Shown here one piece after another: positions 12,186 to 25,960 of a stretch of 64,000 nucleotides of DNA. How positions within the stretch are numbered: the first letter of the stretch is position 1; every line of letters starts with the position of its first letter. The stretch is from positions 1,774,546-1,838,545 of the forward strand of contig VYZB01000030.1 in NCBI GenBank assembly GCA_013397455.1, written 5' to 3'. The stretch comes from Crotophaga sulcirostris (Eukaryota > Chordata > Aves > Cuculiformes > Crotophagidae). The notes under the pieces were generated by a model. That model was not told the DNA's origin, ran no database searches, and saw only the letters and a program-made list of their open reading frames with translations. The position numbers and the translations under genes were made by a program.

Positions 12186-15100
12186 TCCACGGCTTGTTAC
12201 GGAGCTGAGCAGCAGAGACATTGCACCAGCGTGAAGATCTAACCTTGAGTCTTGTTCTTTTGGGGCAAAAGGCAGAGAGTCTGGTCCTGGTCACATGGGG
12301 GATGCTTTTACCTGTTTGGTAGATTCCTCAACCACCCTGAGACACCCCTCATTTCTATGACAGAAAAAATAATGTCCTGCCTTTTCTAATAGGGTAGACT
12401 TGGACACTTGTCCTGACTTGGATGTTATGCAGAAACTGCATTTTGGGTGAGGGGGCAGGAGGTTCACACAAAATAACAAACACTTCAACACAAAGCATAT
12501 ACAATAGCTAACAAACTGGAGAAGATGCTGCCGGATTCACTGCCCGGTGTCCTTCCAAGGGCTTTCCAGCTGCCCTCTAGGCCTGGGCAGCACTCACTAC
12601 ACCCACCTCTTCCTCCCATGCAGGGCCCCAATAAGCTCAGCCTTTCTCTGCCCGTTCTGTAGCCCTCGCTCGGATGGCCCAGCCCCATCCCGGGGCCGGC
12701 ACTGCTCCGGTGATTTATTTCCTTTTATACATTACAAGGTGTCAGGACTGCATATCCTAACCAGCAGGTCAGAAGGGTCATCCGAGGGTTTTCCGAGCCT
12801 CTTTACCTAGAGCCTAAGAGCTTCTCCACACCACAAAAGCCCCAGGTGTCCAGAGGGCAAAGGTGGCCACATGCCTCCAGTGTCAGGCTTCCAAATTCTC
12901 CACGTGGAGAGGGCCAGGTTACTTGTTCTGTAGAACACCTGGTTAAGTGCTTTGTTGGATGAAGGCCATAATGACCAAGAGAGAGAAAAACAAGACAGAG
13001 ATGAGGGAGAAGTAAGAGATGGGAGCAGCGAGTGGAAAAGAGGTGGACTACAGCTGGAGTAATTATCACCAAAGGGCCCAGCAGTGGGTTCAGGAATATT
13101 ATCCTCAAATGGTATTAAATTATTAACTCAGCAGAGAGGCATTAACGAGATGAGCAAGAGAGAGAAAACTCCAGTCTCTGGAGTTCTCCTGCTCCCACAC
13201 CAGACAGTGAGGTCTCCTTCCCCAACTTCAGGAGCACCCGTTGACCATGTCCGAATCTTTTGGGTTGGCTGCCGGAGGAAGGAGCCATCTGACCCAGAAA
13301 GGTGACCTCCATGGCAGATGTCCAAAGGACTGGAGAGCTCCCACTGAAGAGAGCACATGGAGAACAAGCACCATGCCTTGCTTCTGGCTGGAGCAGGCAA
13401 GTGTCCACTCTGTACCTCAACTTCACCCCCATCTCTGCACTGCCCTGGTCATCACTGGGAACTCCTGATCTCCACTATTGCCCCCAAGGTGTAATGAGGT
13501 CTTTGACTTGAGCTCTGGTAGTAGAAGCTGCATAGCTGCTGTCATGGGAAGCAGCATTTTTTCCCCTCTTTATGTATGTTTTTTTGAACAGGAAAGTAAA
13601 AGTAAATGGAGAGGAAAAACAAGTATTGATGGAACAGCTAGAAGGGAGAACAGAGCTTTTTGTCTCACTGAGAGACCTGACCTTTCAGTGGTAGCCTCAA
13701 GAAACCTCAAGCAAATGTGCTTTGCTGGCATTTGCTGCAGGTGAATCTTTGGGGGGACAATGTCTAGATGTTTATTAACTTGCAGGCTCTGGGTGTCTTG
13801 GAGACCTGAGGAGCCTACAAACCTCCAGCTGGTGAGATCAGGCTCTTAAAAGACACCTGAAGTCATGGTCCTCAGTCTTTTCTCAAGCAGCAGATTCCTA
13901 TAAAACCCAGCATTTCTCCTGCTCAGCAGACCCTTTTGGCCTCATGCATGGTCCTGCCAACAAGGCTTCAGTGGGACGTGGTTCTGTAGTGGCCTCATGC
14001 ACTACTCGTGGTCTGCAAACCATACTTTAGTCACAAAACACAATGGACTCATAAAAGCAACACAGAAAGATGGGCCAGAAATGAAACACATTCCACTTCT
14101 GCAAAAGCTGGCGTAAAACCATACAGCCTCTCCTCTCCCATAGCAATGAGGAGCAAAGTGTCCAAGCTGCCTTCCTCGCAGGAGAGGTCTCAGACATCCT
14201 GCTGATGCCAAGGACCTAGGGAGGAACTGGAGACCGGGCAAACAACTGGGTTAGTGAGGCGCAGAATGATGGAGCACCTACCTTGCCCATCTGGCCTCGA
14301 GTTCTCCCAGTCTCTCCTTGGCCAGAGGGATGTGGCAAAGGTGTTACAGCAGCAGTGTCTGGACACAGGCTGGGGAAGGCATGTGATCCATCCAGCTGCT
14401 GGCCTCCACCTCCCACTGTGCATGGAGAAGGAATCTCTTTTGGCAGCCCTGAAACGTGGCCCATGGGGCAGAGAGCAGCAGAAGCAGCCTGGGAGACACC
14501 AGCACAGCAGGCTGGCTCGGGCAGGCTAACACTGCTGGTTCAAACAGTGTTTGCTGCTGTCGTGGTGAGAAGAGATAACATTGCTTGAGCAGGGCTTGTT
14601 GTCCCCCAGGCAGTGCACAGAGGTCGTTCTCTGTCCCCACGGCCCTGGCTACAGTCGCTGAGTGCCCATAAACACATGCATCACCTTTCTTACCTTCTGC
14701 AAAGAACACAAACACCATTGATTTTAGAAGAATCCGTAGGCTGCCCAACAGAGGTGTTTTGCACAAGGCAGAAAGCCTGGGGTAGTTTTTCCATCCTGGT
14801 AGCAGAGCAGCAGGCAGTTCTCCCTTCTCTGCCCTCCCCTGGCTGCTCAGCCTCCCCTAGGACTGATCCTCAAGCTGCAGGGAGCTGGCTCCCCTGGGGT
14901 CACAACAACCCCCTCCATCCCAGCCTTGCCAGGTGAGAGAAGGCAAGGGGAGAGGAGGCAGAGACACAGTCCTGCCCGATGTAGCCCCACAGCAGAGACC
15001 CTCCTCCTGCCCAAGGAACCTCAGCTTCAAACCTAGAAGATGGGGAGAAAAATGGAGGTATCAAAACTATGGCATGAATCACAGGGAGATTTCAAACTGA

Positions 15101-15264
15101 TAAATATTTCAGTCTGACGACTATTCCTGTCCTTGAAAGTTCATTCATCAAACTCTCAGCAAGGCTTCCACATCCCAGTATCATAAATACTAAGACCTAT
15201 TTTAACAGCTACTTGCAGTGTGGCCAATATGAGAAGTATGGAAACCTGTTACAGATCAGCCTAT

Positions 15265-15425
15265 ATCCTTGTGTATTGCAGTGTAATTTATTGCACCTAT
15301 AAAGGCTATATTCAAATATATTTCAGCTGTAATTACAGTCCCTGACTGTGCTGGATCCATTTGTGAGCTGATTGTACCTTGTTTAGATATGACTTCACAC
15401 AATGACAACGATTTAGAAACAATGG
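15265..15425. promoter_or_regulatory. Candidate conserved non-coding element
   Basis: An AT-rich stretch containing repeated TTTATTGCA/TGCAATAAA-like and TGTAATTACAG motifs. No open frame of note. Proposed from base composition and motif density alone. Confidence 0.22.
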
Positions 15426-18400
15426 CAGGCATTAGTATCACAGCGATGTACACAGCTTCAGTCCTACACACAGAGAGAGTTTTACTGCCTGTCTGTGGAG
15501 GGAAAATTTGATCCAAAATCAGGAAAACCTGCTTGCTGTCAGGAGAACAGAAACATCGAAAACTACCCCTCTGGGTACTGATGTAGCTTCTGAGTGATGC
15601 TACGCTGGCTCATCCCTGACCCCTGCAAACCCCAGCAGGCAGACACAGGTCCTGCCTCTATTTCTCTGCAAGCCTCAGACCCATGAAGGACTTGAGAAAC
15701 TGGTTATGGGGGAATACCTGGTACTTTAGCCCTGAATTTTTGGGTTGCTCAGATCGTCCCCACACTGCAGAGCAGAAGCCCCAGTTATGCACCAGGAGGC
15801 TCTTGCTAAACACCAGAGCAGGATGGAAGCACAGAGCCCTCCGTTGCACCACATTGCTGCTAGAGATGGCCCACGATGACCAAGGGGGAATGTTCTCTGC
15901 TCATTTCTGTCCTGTGAACGAATTTCATCCCCAGATCCTTACACCAGCCCCAGCATCCCAGTGCTAAAGAGCCACCAGGCTTCTCTGTCCCCACCTCCCA
16001 GCACCATCTTGGCTACAAGCTCTTTAGGCAAAGCCTTTGCCTACCAGGCACTCTTAAGCACATTTCATTCATGAATTAAAGTCCCTGACAGCCCATATCT
16101 CTATGATCAATATGTTTGTTTATTAGCAGCAGCTGCTGTGTTTTAGCAAAACTGGAGGGCTCCAGCAGGAGCACTGTGCTCTAACCACAGAGCAGGGCTT
16201 GGGATGGGGAGGAGAAGGACCTCCTGCTGGCAAATGGGAGCTGGGCTGGATAAGATTTCACGCTAATGACCCTTTAATTGAAATCACTGCTCAGGACAGA
16301 TTGCTCATCTCAGGGATATCTGCACTGATGGCTCCCAGTTTGGCCACTCCTGAGATGAGTCCATTAACTCAGCAGCGGTGAACAAAGGCAAGTGAGGGGG
16401 ACAGTGAGGGATCATCCATCCCCAGTAGAGTTGGTCTGCACATCCAAGGAACCCCAAGTCAGCAGATGCTGTAAATGGACACCTGCACAAAGGGAGGAGA
16501 GGGTGTGTGGCTTGATGGACCTCGTTCTTCACTGTGTTTGCCAACTAGGATGGATGTGGCCCCCACTGTCCCATTCTCTGGACACGATGCCCCCATGTGC
16601 TGGTCTTGTGTGCCCAGATAAGGGAATCAGAACACCTGAGTCTCATCCCTAGTTGATGGTGTGACCTTTGGAGTCTCTCCACCTTCCTCTCTCTGTCTCA
16701 CTGTGTGGATATGGCAAGGCAGTAATATCTGTCCACCTTAATACATGCTAGGCAGGAAGGCAGGCACAGCAGGGAAGAACAGGAGCACAGCAGAAAGAAA
16801 AATCCTGGTCTCCTCTCTTCTTGTGTAAGCGGAAAAGTAAATTTCTTCCCTGAGGCACCTTTTCACTTTGGTTTCCACTGCCATAGCAGCAAGGGCAGCA
16901 TCACACAGGAGCACAGGCACAGGCAGGGCTGGTCCTGGCTAGACTGGCAGCACAAACCAGCAGCTCGGGGTGAGCAAGATGTACCCACATTCACCCCATC
17001 CACCAGAGCAAGGCATGTGTGTATGTAAAACCAGAGAACCTTCCCCACTGGGCAGGGTCCAGGTGAGGGGAAAACACAGCTTTCCTCCCAGCAGATGTTG
17101 GGGATCTGCACTGAGAAACTCAGGGTTGACACAAAGTCCTCAATGGCTGCAGAGAAGCTCCAAGGTTTGATTCCTGCTCTGTGCATCCACCTCATTCCCA
17201 GTCAAAAGGAAAATTCCCCATTCCCCGGGGACCCTTTGTATCACAAAGTTTATTATGGGCCGGAGAGTGCTAATGAAACCTGGGCTTGTTAGACGTATGC
17301 AGCTCTTTTGGGTCTGTTTTGTAAGTGCAAATGTTGATGTGTGTCTCTTGCAATGCAAAGAGATGTCTGAGAGCACAGAAAGGAGGGTTACGAACCTGCT
17401 TTGAATGCATTTATTATTCCCATTAATTACTACGCCTGCTAAAGAGGACCAGCTGTTCTAGGAGGCTGTAGTACCAATTTATCAGGAGAAGATTCCAACA
17501 GAAGTCGCAGAGAGTTTTCCTCTGAACTTGGGAGGATGGAAGATGGAGGTTTTTTAATTAGAACTTGTTATTAATGGGAACGTAGCAAATTAAAAATAGT
17601 CTCCCTCCCCCTCTCCCTATTATATGAAGCTCTGATCTCAATTAGAAAGATCAGGGACTAACCATTGAATGGGAATTACTGAGATGAAAACTGATTGAAA
17701 GACAAAAAACCAAAGACAGAGGCATCTCAGGAAGAGAATGGAGATGGGGAGCGGCAGGACCAGGAAACAATGAGCAGAGGCTGGTGGAGGCTGTCTGCAG
17801 CTGCTGGGCATCAGACAGAGCTGGTGGCTTTCTGCTTTCCCCTGAGGCCAGGTCAGCCTCCCAGGGCTGCTTCTAGCAGAGATTGTCCCATCCATAGCCA
17901 TGGCAGATCATCTCTGTTTATGCTGGGGCTTGAGATGTGCTGCTGGGCATCATTTGTACCCCAGCTTTGCAGGATGAGCAGAGTGGGACTGTAGGGTCTG
18001 GTCTATATGGGCATTTCTATAGGAAAGGCAGGTCCCTGCTCTCAGGCTCTGGGTGTTTCTGTGCAAGCTCGCTGGTGGATGCAGGCTCCTCTCTTCTTAT
18101 CGTTGCACCTGCCACCTGCACAAGTGTCTCTTCTCATCTTGCCTCCTTTCCTCAATGCTACACCCATTGTACCCCACCATCATGGTATGGCCCCAGCCCA
18201 AGGGTCCTCACTCCAGGCTCTGCCCTCATTCAGGCTATGGACAAGGCTACATCACACCCTCAGCTCTCTGGTCTTGTCCTGTTGGTTCCCCAAATCCAGC
18301 AGCACTGGGGATGATCTGAAGCTGTTGAGTCCTCAGCAAGAAATGATCAAATTGGTGCTCAGGTGGTCCGTCATGGGAGCTGAAGCCCCACCACCCAGGC

Positions 18401-18779
18401 ATGGAGCAGAGGCTGCCTGCAGGATCACTCCCTCTGCATCTGGATGGGTAAGGAGGAGATAAAACACTCCAGTGTGGGTTGTTTTGTTTGGGTTTTGCCA
18501 GTCTGAGTCACGCCAGGTTGGGGAACAGGGGTTCAGGAGTCAAACGATGCAAAGGGACCGCTGGGTCTGACCAAGCCCATCTCCTGCATGCGTCGCACTG
18601 TTTGAAAACCTTGGTTAAAGACTTCTTAATGAGAATCTCATCTGCTCCTTTCTCTGGTCATTTGTGGATCAGAGCCCCATCTTCCTTCCAGCAGATAATC
18701 CATGCCATATTCTGGGGCAGGCAGAGACCTTAGGCTGAAATTACAGCCTTGCTTACTAATTGCTGCATGTTCTCTCTCC

Positions 18780-18930
18780 GTAGGTATATCATTGCCAGCA
18801 ATTAGCGCAAAATCCTTTCCCACTCTTGTTAAGTTCCTGTGCTGCAGTTAAATACTCCCAGATCCCATTTAAATGATTTCAAATGCAATTCATTCTGGCT
18901 CGTTAAATAATTCCACAGCAGTGTTTGTCG
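18780..18930. promoter_or_regulatory. Candidate conserved non-coding element
   Basis: The block contains AATTAGCGCAAAA, TTTAAATGATTT and TTAAATAATT motifs clustered in about 150 bases between GC-richer flanks. Possible homeodomain or POU sites. Candidate only. Confidence 0.22.
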
Positions 18931-21900
18931 TCTTCTCTCTCTGTTTTCCAACAGCCACTTTCTTCCAGAAAGAATACAATGACTGAAGAATGGAGAAGGA
19001 GGGGGAAAGGGAAATGATATGAAAATGGAGAAATTCAAGGTCCATCCTCTGCACCCTTATTTTCACTTCTTTTTTCCCCCCTTCTTCTCAGGCTGAGACT
19101 CCTCCTGGTAGCTGGACTTTGAGATCTTATGGCCCAAGGAGAACAGGTCATGCCAGGGCTCTGCCTATGGCCTGCTGCACCACGTAAATAACCACAGGGA
19201 GCTGCCTTGTGCTTCTCATGTTTTGCTGAGTCCAAAGCTGTGGATGAGCAGGGCTGAGGGTCAGTGAGACAGCAAGCAGCTGTTCAGGTCCAACTCAGGT
19301 TGCCCTGGGGACCACCCACTTGGTCCGTGTGTTTCTCCCACTTCTAAGCTTTATCTCTCCTTCCTCCATCTTCTCCTCTTTTCCTTCCTGCACCACACAG
19401 CTTCTGCCCACGCATCTGCGTGCTGCTGGTCCAGTGTCCCCATGGCACTGGCCCACCTCTCCCATGTTAGGTACTGTAGTAGTGGAGGAGGGAGGGCAGG
19501 ATGGGCTGAGCTCGATGCCTGTCTGTCATCACCATCTACACAGCACCTCACAGCATTCGCCTGTCTCAAGTCACACAACACGGTCACAGTCACAGAGTCC
19601 TGCCTTTGACAAGGGTTGCACATGCCCCCAGCCACAGACCTCATGTTTTCTCTCCCAACGCAGCCCTGTTACATCATCTTTTGGTTTCAGCTCCTGGTGG
19701 CACTGCCAAATGTCACGCGTACGCTGCACACTTCCCAATACTGGATATTCATTAAATCTCCATTTTCTGGAGACAAACGATTCAGTAAGACTCTCAGCTT
19801 TTGGTTTACACTGAGAAAAAAAAAAAAAGTTCTAGTTCTTGTGGCTGGGGAAAAAAAAATAAAAGAAAGCTGTGGGTGTTATTTGAGTGCAACCTACTGG
19901 TTCCAGAGCCAGAAGGCAAGTGGAAAGAAAACAGCATTTAATATCCTTGTTTGAATTTGGAGACCAGACTGATGAGCTCTGAATGTCTGGAGTCAGCAGT
20001 ACAGCATCTGTTGTGCCTCTGCACTGGAGAGGATGTGAAGGAGCCTGGCTTGTCTGCTTAGGCAGATCTTTGTAACTACACAGCCAGGGCTCTGCTCACC
20101 ACAAGGAGGGACATTGCAGGAGGGAAGAGCTCCTTGTCTCCATCAGGAATATCCAAACTCCCACTGCAATTTCCATAGCTTCTTATTCCCTCCTGTATCC
20201 ACATGAAATGCTGCCATTAGTCGGATTTGATGGCTAATGTGTTCCCACCCAGAGAAGTTATCTGAAGGAATCTCCATATGCAGCTTGGTAAGTCGGTGGC
20301 TTTCAGTCTGCAGCCCTTGAGGCCAGGGGGTTCAGCAACCACTATCAAGGAGCTGTGAAAAAGTTGCAAAGAAAAGTAGTTTCTTTTCTGCCATTCAACA
20401 GTCCATGGTTGTGCTACTGTCAGAAAATTTGTAGTGGTCCTTGAGATGACAAAGCTGAAAGCCACTGTGCTTAAATGCACTAAAGGTCCTCTGGGATGAA
20501 AACACGGATTAACAAGAGAGAGTGCTGTCAACAAGAGGGCAGCTGCTGGACTGCCTGTAGGGGAAGGAGGAGAAGGACACGCGGATGGAGGGATCCACAA
20601 CGTTCAAAACCTGACTTTATGTTCCTTCTTGTGTGTGGTTTTTTATACCAGGATGAGTTTTGAGTGAGGTGCATGGATGAATTCCTCAAGCCACTTTGTT
20701 TCCAGGGTGGGAGCAGGTGACATCGAGTCCTCACAGCTAATGGTCCTCCTGAAGGGCCTGGATGAGAAACATGAATTTTTGGTTGGAAGGGAATTAGCAC
20801 AGAAATGTCACAACGCTACTGAAAATCAACTTTGCTAGCCACAAACCTCAGACTAGGATGCCATTTTACTCCCAGGCAGCCATGGCATTGTAAGGATGGT
20901 CCTGAAAAATACCCTCTAAAATAAATGGGGCAACGTGAGGGAAATCTTTGCTTGAAAAATGTGTGTCCCCACCTGTTATTCAGGTGCTCCTGCATTTATG
21001 CTTCCTCCAGATTTATGCAGTGATGGCTTTCAAAGGCAGATTGTCTATGACAACAGATGGAGGGAACAATCCTCCCATCCAAGCTTTGCACCAGAAATGA
21101 AGAAGTTTGTAATCTGGTTCTTGTTTACAGCGCCAAGGCTTCAAATTAAGCTCCCTCTGGTCTGACTTGCTGGGTATCTCAGGGACCTGCTGCAGAGCTG
21201 AGATACTCCTGGTCTTACTTATTCTTTTCTACTGGTTTCCTGTCAAAGGCTATTTTGTGAATGCAACAATGGTGTCAGGGATGTTTTCTGCAATGGGCCC
21301 TCACTGGGGTCAGCATGGGCCAAACATAACGGGGCAGCAGAATCCAAATTTCCTTCTTCCCCCTACACACAGGAGAAATTTTTTTCAGGTATCTAAGTCT
21401 GCTTCCCAAGCTTCATGACCAACTGGTGAGAAAAGTCTCTCCACTATCCTAAAAGTCTCATCAGCACAAAATTTGCTGTAAAATGAGAAAAGTCAGTTCT
21501 TGGAAGCAAAATAATACTCAGTCGTATCGGCATCTTAGCTCCAATCTCTCTGTTTTCTGTATTCCCGTCAATGTTCAAAGGAAAACAATGTGATTGTTAA
21601 TTACAAACTGTTTTGAATGCATGAAAGAAACCATTTCATAGCCAGAGCCAGCCGGAGGCAGGAAAGCTGAGAATACGACGTGTGCCAAACTGCTTTAAAG
21701 GGCAGGAAGTCCCATTGTAATTAAGGTTGATGCAATCATTGTAACAGACACGAGGTGGAAACGTTACCTTGCTTAGCACCCCACTCGTCTCTCTTCAGCC
21801 TTTTGGGTTTTGCTTCGGACTAGGTGGAAAATGCTGAAATATCAAGGGAGTGCTTTGCATTTCAAAGAAGTTGATGCATAAGCGATACTGCGATTCATTA

Positions 21901-22163
21901 GTTGTCCATCTATGCATTGGTGTTCCAGGGTCCACAGATAAATCAGCAGTCCTTGTTGGAAACCAGTACTACCTTATGCCGAGTTTCTGCTGGCAAGTCA
22001 GATGCGCACAGGAAGGAAGAGACCAGCTGAAGTCTGGCAACTCAGCCTCAGTGGAAAATAAAACCAAGCTGGAGCTCGATCCAACAGTTAATGCACAAAA
22101 CAGTCGCTTTCCCCATTCTAGATGATCTTTTTAATCCCTTCAGGATCCATCCCACCATGGAGA

Positions 22164-22214
22164 AGGCAGTCACAACAACCTGATGATGTACCTGAGGCAG
22201 TCACAACAACCTGA
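22164..22214 (+). repeat. Two-copy short tandem repeat, 31-base period
   Basis: The 20-base word at 22,164-22,183 recurs exactly at 22,195-22,214. It is a small local duplication with no coding context. Confidence 0.8.
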
Positions 22215-23295
22215 GGATAAAAGAGAAGCACACAGCTGTAAACAGAGGAGTCTGGATGCAGTATATGTATAAGGTAAAACATAAACAGGCAAGGAGCAAG
22301 GCGTGCACAGCACCCCTGGGGATACTGGGCAAGGTGGGAACAGGCTCAAACACAAAACATGCGCTCCACTTTATGGAGACAGCAGGTTCCCAGAGGGGAT
22401 CCAGGCATGTGGGATGTGGGCAGCTGTGAAGCAGCAGCTCATAGAGGGTGTGCTCAGAAGGTCCCAAGACTGGGCTACAGGCATGGTGCATTCCTGTGTT
22501 GCACACCTCTAGTTCACTTTTTAGCAGAAGGTGCTGCTTGAGTAGGACCACCCTTCTCCTTGGTAGTTCACAACAGAACACCTGTGGGGCAGGAGAGGGG
22601 GGACAGTGGCTGGAGTATGTGTAAGAGAGCAGGGAGGAGACAAACAAAGGATGTAAAAGACAGGCTGGATTAGACACCCAAACTCAAGGAGATCTTTAGA
22701 CAGAACCAGGTGGATGGGCATTAGGAGGGTCCCAGGAGCCCAGGACAGCTTGCAGCACCAGCTCATAGCAATCTGCTCATCACCAGAGTGGGACAGCAGA
22801 GCATAGTGTGCTTGTACCTGCCCAGCCAAGGATAGTTGTGCTACTGCCACCTCTGACTCCTCTAGCCTCTTCTCTGCCAGCACCATTGCCAGAAACCACC
22901 AGCACCTGATGGCCAGAGCTTCTCACCTGCTGGCTTCTGCTTCCACCTGCCCCGAAAATCGGGCAGCAACTACTTTGCAGTTCAAAGGCCTTTGCTTAGC
23001 AGCTGGGCTGGACTAATTTGTAGGGAAGGAGACAGTGCAAGCAAGAGTCTGTGGTTACTCTGTTCTCTGCTCTGCTGCCCACAAGCTCCCCAGGACTCAA
23101 AGCTGCAGGTCGAAGGGGCCAACAGGCAGAGCTCCTCTCCCAGCTGAGTAGTTCCTCCACACTTCTAGGCCAAGGTGGCTGCTGTTGGGACCCCTCTTTA
23201 GGACAGCCATCCAGGCTATCTTGTCATTGTCACCTCTTGGAAATTACTCAAAGGGGAATGTCTCTCCTACCTGGAGTGCTTTGCTCTCCCCTCTC

Positions 23296-23850
23296 CAGTT
23301 ACAGTATCACAGTATTATAAGGTTGGAAAGGACCCTTGAGATCATCGACTCCAACCTATAACCCAACACTAACACCAACCCATCATCTAAACCATGGCAC
23401 TAAGTCCCTCATCCAGTCTCCTCTTAAACACCTCCAGGGTTGACGACTCCACCACCTCCCCGGTTTGCGCATTCCAATGGCCAATCACTCTTTCAGTGAA
23501 GAATTTTTTCCTAATATCAAGTGTAAACCTCCCCTGATGAAGCTTGAGACCATGTCTTCTTGTTCTGTCACTGGTCACCTGAGAGAAGAGACCAATCCCT
23601 GCCCGACTACAACCTCCTTTTAGGTAGTTGTAGAGAGCAATAAGGTCTCCCCTGAGCCTCCTCTTCTCCAGACTAAACAGCCCCAGCTCCCTCAGTTGCT
23701 CCTCGTAGGGCTTGTGCTCCAAACCCTTCACCATCTTCGTTGCTCTCCTCTGGACACACTCCAGTGTCTTGACATCTTTCTCAAACTGAGGGGCCCAGAA
23801 CTGCACACAGGACTCAAGGTGTGGCCTAACCAGTGCCGAGTATAAGGGGA
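23296..23850 (-). mobile_element. CR1 LINE fragment, 3' end of ORF2
   Basis: On the minus strand this reads as the C-terminal part of a CR1 reverse-transcriptase protein. It contains the family-typical segments [52 protein letters not shown] and [11 protein letters not shown], ending with the short CR1 3' untranslated region near 23,300. The 5' part, including the endonuclease and the reverse-transcriptase catalytic core, is missing, which is the usual 5' truncation of CR1 copies. The frame is still open over roughly 160 residues, suggesting a relatively young copy. It cannot be active by itself. Confidence 0.92.
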
Positions 23851-25939
23851 TGAGTATAAGTTCTCCTCCTCCATCTTTATCCACCTGCCCTCGTGCTCCT
23901 TTGCACCCAGCTCCTCCTCCCCAAAAAGGGATGCTTGGAAAAGTGGTGGTTCCACCCCAGGAAAATGCTCCTGTGTCTCTGCCCCTCTCTGGATCTAATC
24001 CCAGCAGCTCCATGTGTGGTCTAACCCCTTCTCTCCTGGGGGACTGCAACACTCCCAAATTTGATTTTTCTCCTCCGTAGGAGTCATGCCATCATCAGTG
24101 TCCCCCAGGAGTCCCCTCGGAGCCCCCAGCCAGGACTCTGCCTGACCCCAACCCAGCCACGCAATCATTCTGTGCCCCCCAGCTCCAACCACGAGGAGTG
24201 GGATGGTCAGCAATAACACCATGGCCCGAGCCAGTGGCTGTCCCTAGGGTGGTGGTCTCACTCCACGCTGTGGCTCTGCTCCTGCTCCTCTGCTCTCAAC
24301 CTTCCTCCTACGGGAACCAGTGACTAATGCTGATGGCACACACTCCTCTCCAGCATGCATCATCCCAGCGCGTGGGTGTGCGAGGGCGAGCGAGCGCGCA
24401 GAGGAGGGGAGGAGCGCGCTTGGGAGAGCATGAGATGGGCAGGGGGAGCCCGTGTGTGGTGGTGGCAGGGGGGGACAACCCAGGGACCATGAGCGCAGTC
24501 GGGGCCCTGCTCGGGCACAGTGAGAGCTCAGGATGGAAGGGATGTCCAGGTGGTGCTTTCTAGCAGGACGTTGCTCCCGGGCTCTTACTCATCATAGCAA
24601 GTGGTGGCACGGGCTTGAAGGAGCAGGAAGCACTGGCACGATGGGAAGATCAGGACTCCTGGGTTTCTTTTACATGAGAAACAGCAGGAGGCCAGGCAGA
24701 GACCCTTAGGGCATGCCCTAGCTCCCTGCCTCAGTTTCCCCCCTAGACAACATTTAGCCTTAGTAGTCTCCCAAGCTGCCATTCTCTCACCAACGTGGTG
24801 CAGCTCCAGCACTTGATAGGACACAGCTCAAGATGCATCAAGTCATCAGCAGTGGCATCAACAAGGTTGACGTGTGGGGATAAGGAGGCAACGAGGTGGC
24901 CCAGCATTGCCCAGTGTCCCTTTCACAGGCTGCTCCATCACCCACAGGGTGCCAGAACCCCAAGAAAAGGAGTTGCTCTGGGTCAGACACTGAGAGGACC
25001 CTTCCCTCCCTCAGCAGTCCCACCAGTCTCTATTTAGCCACACTGCCCACACAGAGCACTGGCTGGTGGCTCCTGGGGACACAGCGTGCTAAGGGATGCA
25101 GGATGCTGAGGGAGACAGCCCCAGGAAGCCAGATCCATGCAAACTCTCAGCCCAGTGACTGAAAAGTTCATTACATTGAGGTCTCTTCTCACCTGCAGTG
25201 TCCCAGCCAGCCTTGGGTGCCCAGAGGCAATTTATCTGCGCACGGGTGCACTCATGGAAGCTTTGGATATGGTTCCTAAGCACTGCAGGGCTCCAGCCAG
25301 GGCTGCCCTTGCTCTGTGAGAGGGCACAGGCTGAGATGCTGCTGTGATCTCAGGTTTTGGCTGCAGGATGATCCCCAGCATCCTGTCCATCAGGTGTGGT
25401 GAAACCCCACCTCCAAGGTCTGCTGTCCCCTCAGCCCAGTACGTTGTATCATTTCTGGCAGCCATGAACTGGTGATGGGGGCTCACACAACACCTGCCCA
25501 CCGGTGATAGCTCTGCCACCCACACGTGGCCAGGACAGCCCGGAGCCAGGCCCTCTGTCCCTGTCCCCTCTTGTCACCCTGGGTGCACCTCCTCGTCACC
25601 CCTGGCAGGGAGGCTGTCCCATAGGCTCTTAAACAAGACAGTTAACCATGCCCCTGGTTTCTAGGCACGCCGGTGTGTGATTTGTTTTCTTACAAGCCCA
25701 CTCAGGAGCAGAGGAAGGGGCAAGCTGCCGGCTGCCGTGCCGGCGTCCCAGCGGGCTCCGGCGCCCCGTGCTGCCAACCACAGCCCTGTGAGCCTGCTGT
25801 AATGGCCTAAAGAGCAGCGAGGGAAGCCAGAGCAGCCTGCTAATGTGAGCAGCACAGACAGCACCGCCCGCAGCCCCTCGGCCCCCTCCTCCCCGTCCTC
25901 CTGAGCCCTGCACAGATGGGGAGCCCAGGGAGTCTGGTG

Positions 25940-25960
25940 TTCTCTCTCTCTCTCTCTCTC
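25940..25960. repeat. (TC)n dinucleotide repeat
   Basis: About ten uninterrupted TC units. A simple microsatellite with no associated gene. Confidence 0.9.

Larger units (their letters stand above)
8801..23295. other. Non-coding interval, no gene recognised
   Basis: No coding exon series or RNA gene could be supported. The longest frame (11,070-11,765, plus) has no family resemblance, no clear domain and no splice or promoter context, and shorter frames overlap it in other phases. Several AT-rich islands (12,040-12,185; 15,270-15,420; 18,780-18,930; 21,590-21,760) stand out from the surrounding GC-richer, repeat-poor sequence and are listed separately where they look most element-like. Confidence 0.55.

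Noticed and set aside
16264..16279. Exact 16-base word TAATGACCCTTTAATT shared with 36,846-36,861
   Set aside because: With about four thousand million position pairs on two strands, roughly one exact 16-base match is expected by chance in a window this size.
24360..24480. CpG-rich patch as a promoter
   Set aside because: No downstream exon, start codon context or partner motif could be supported.
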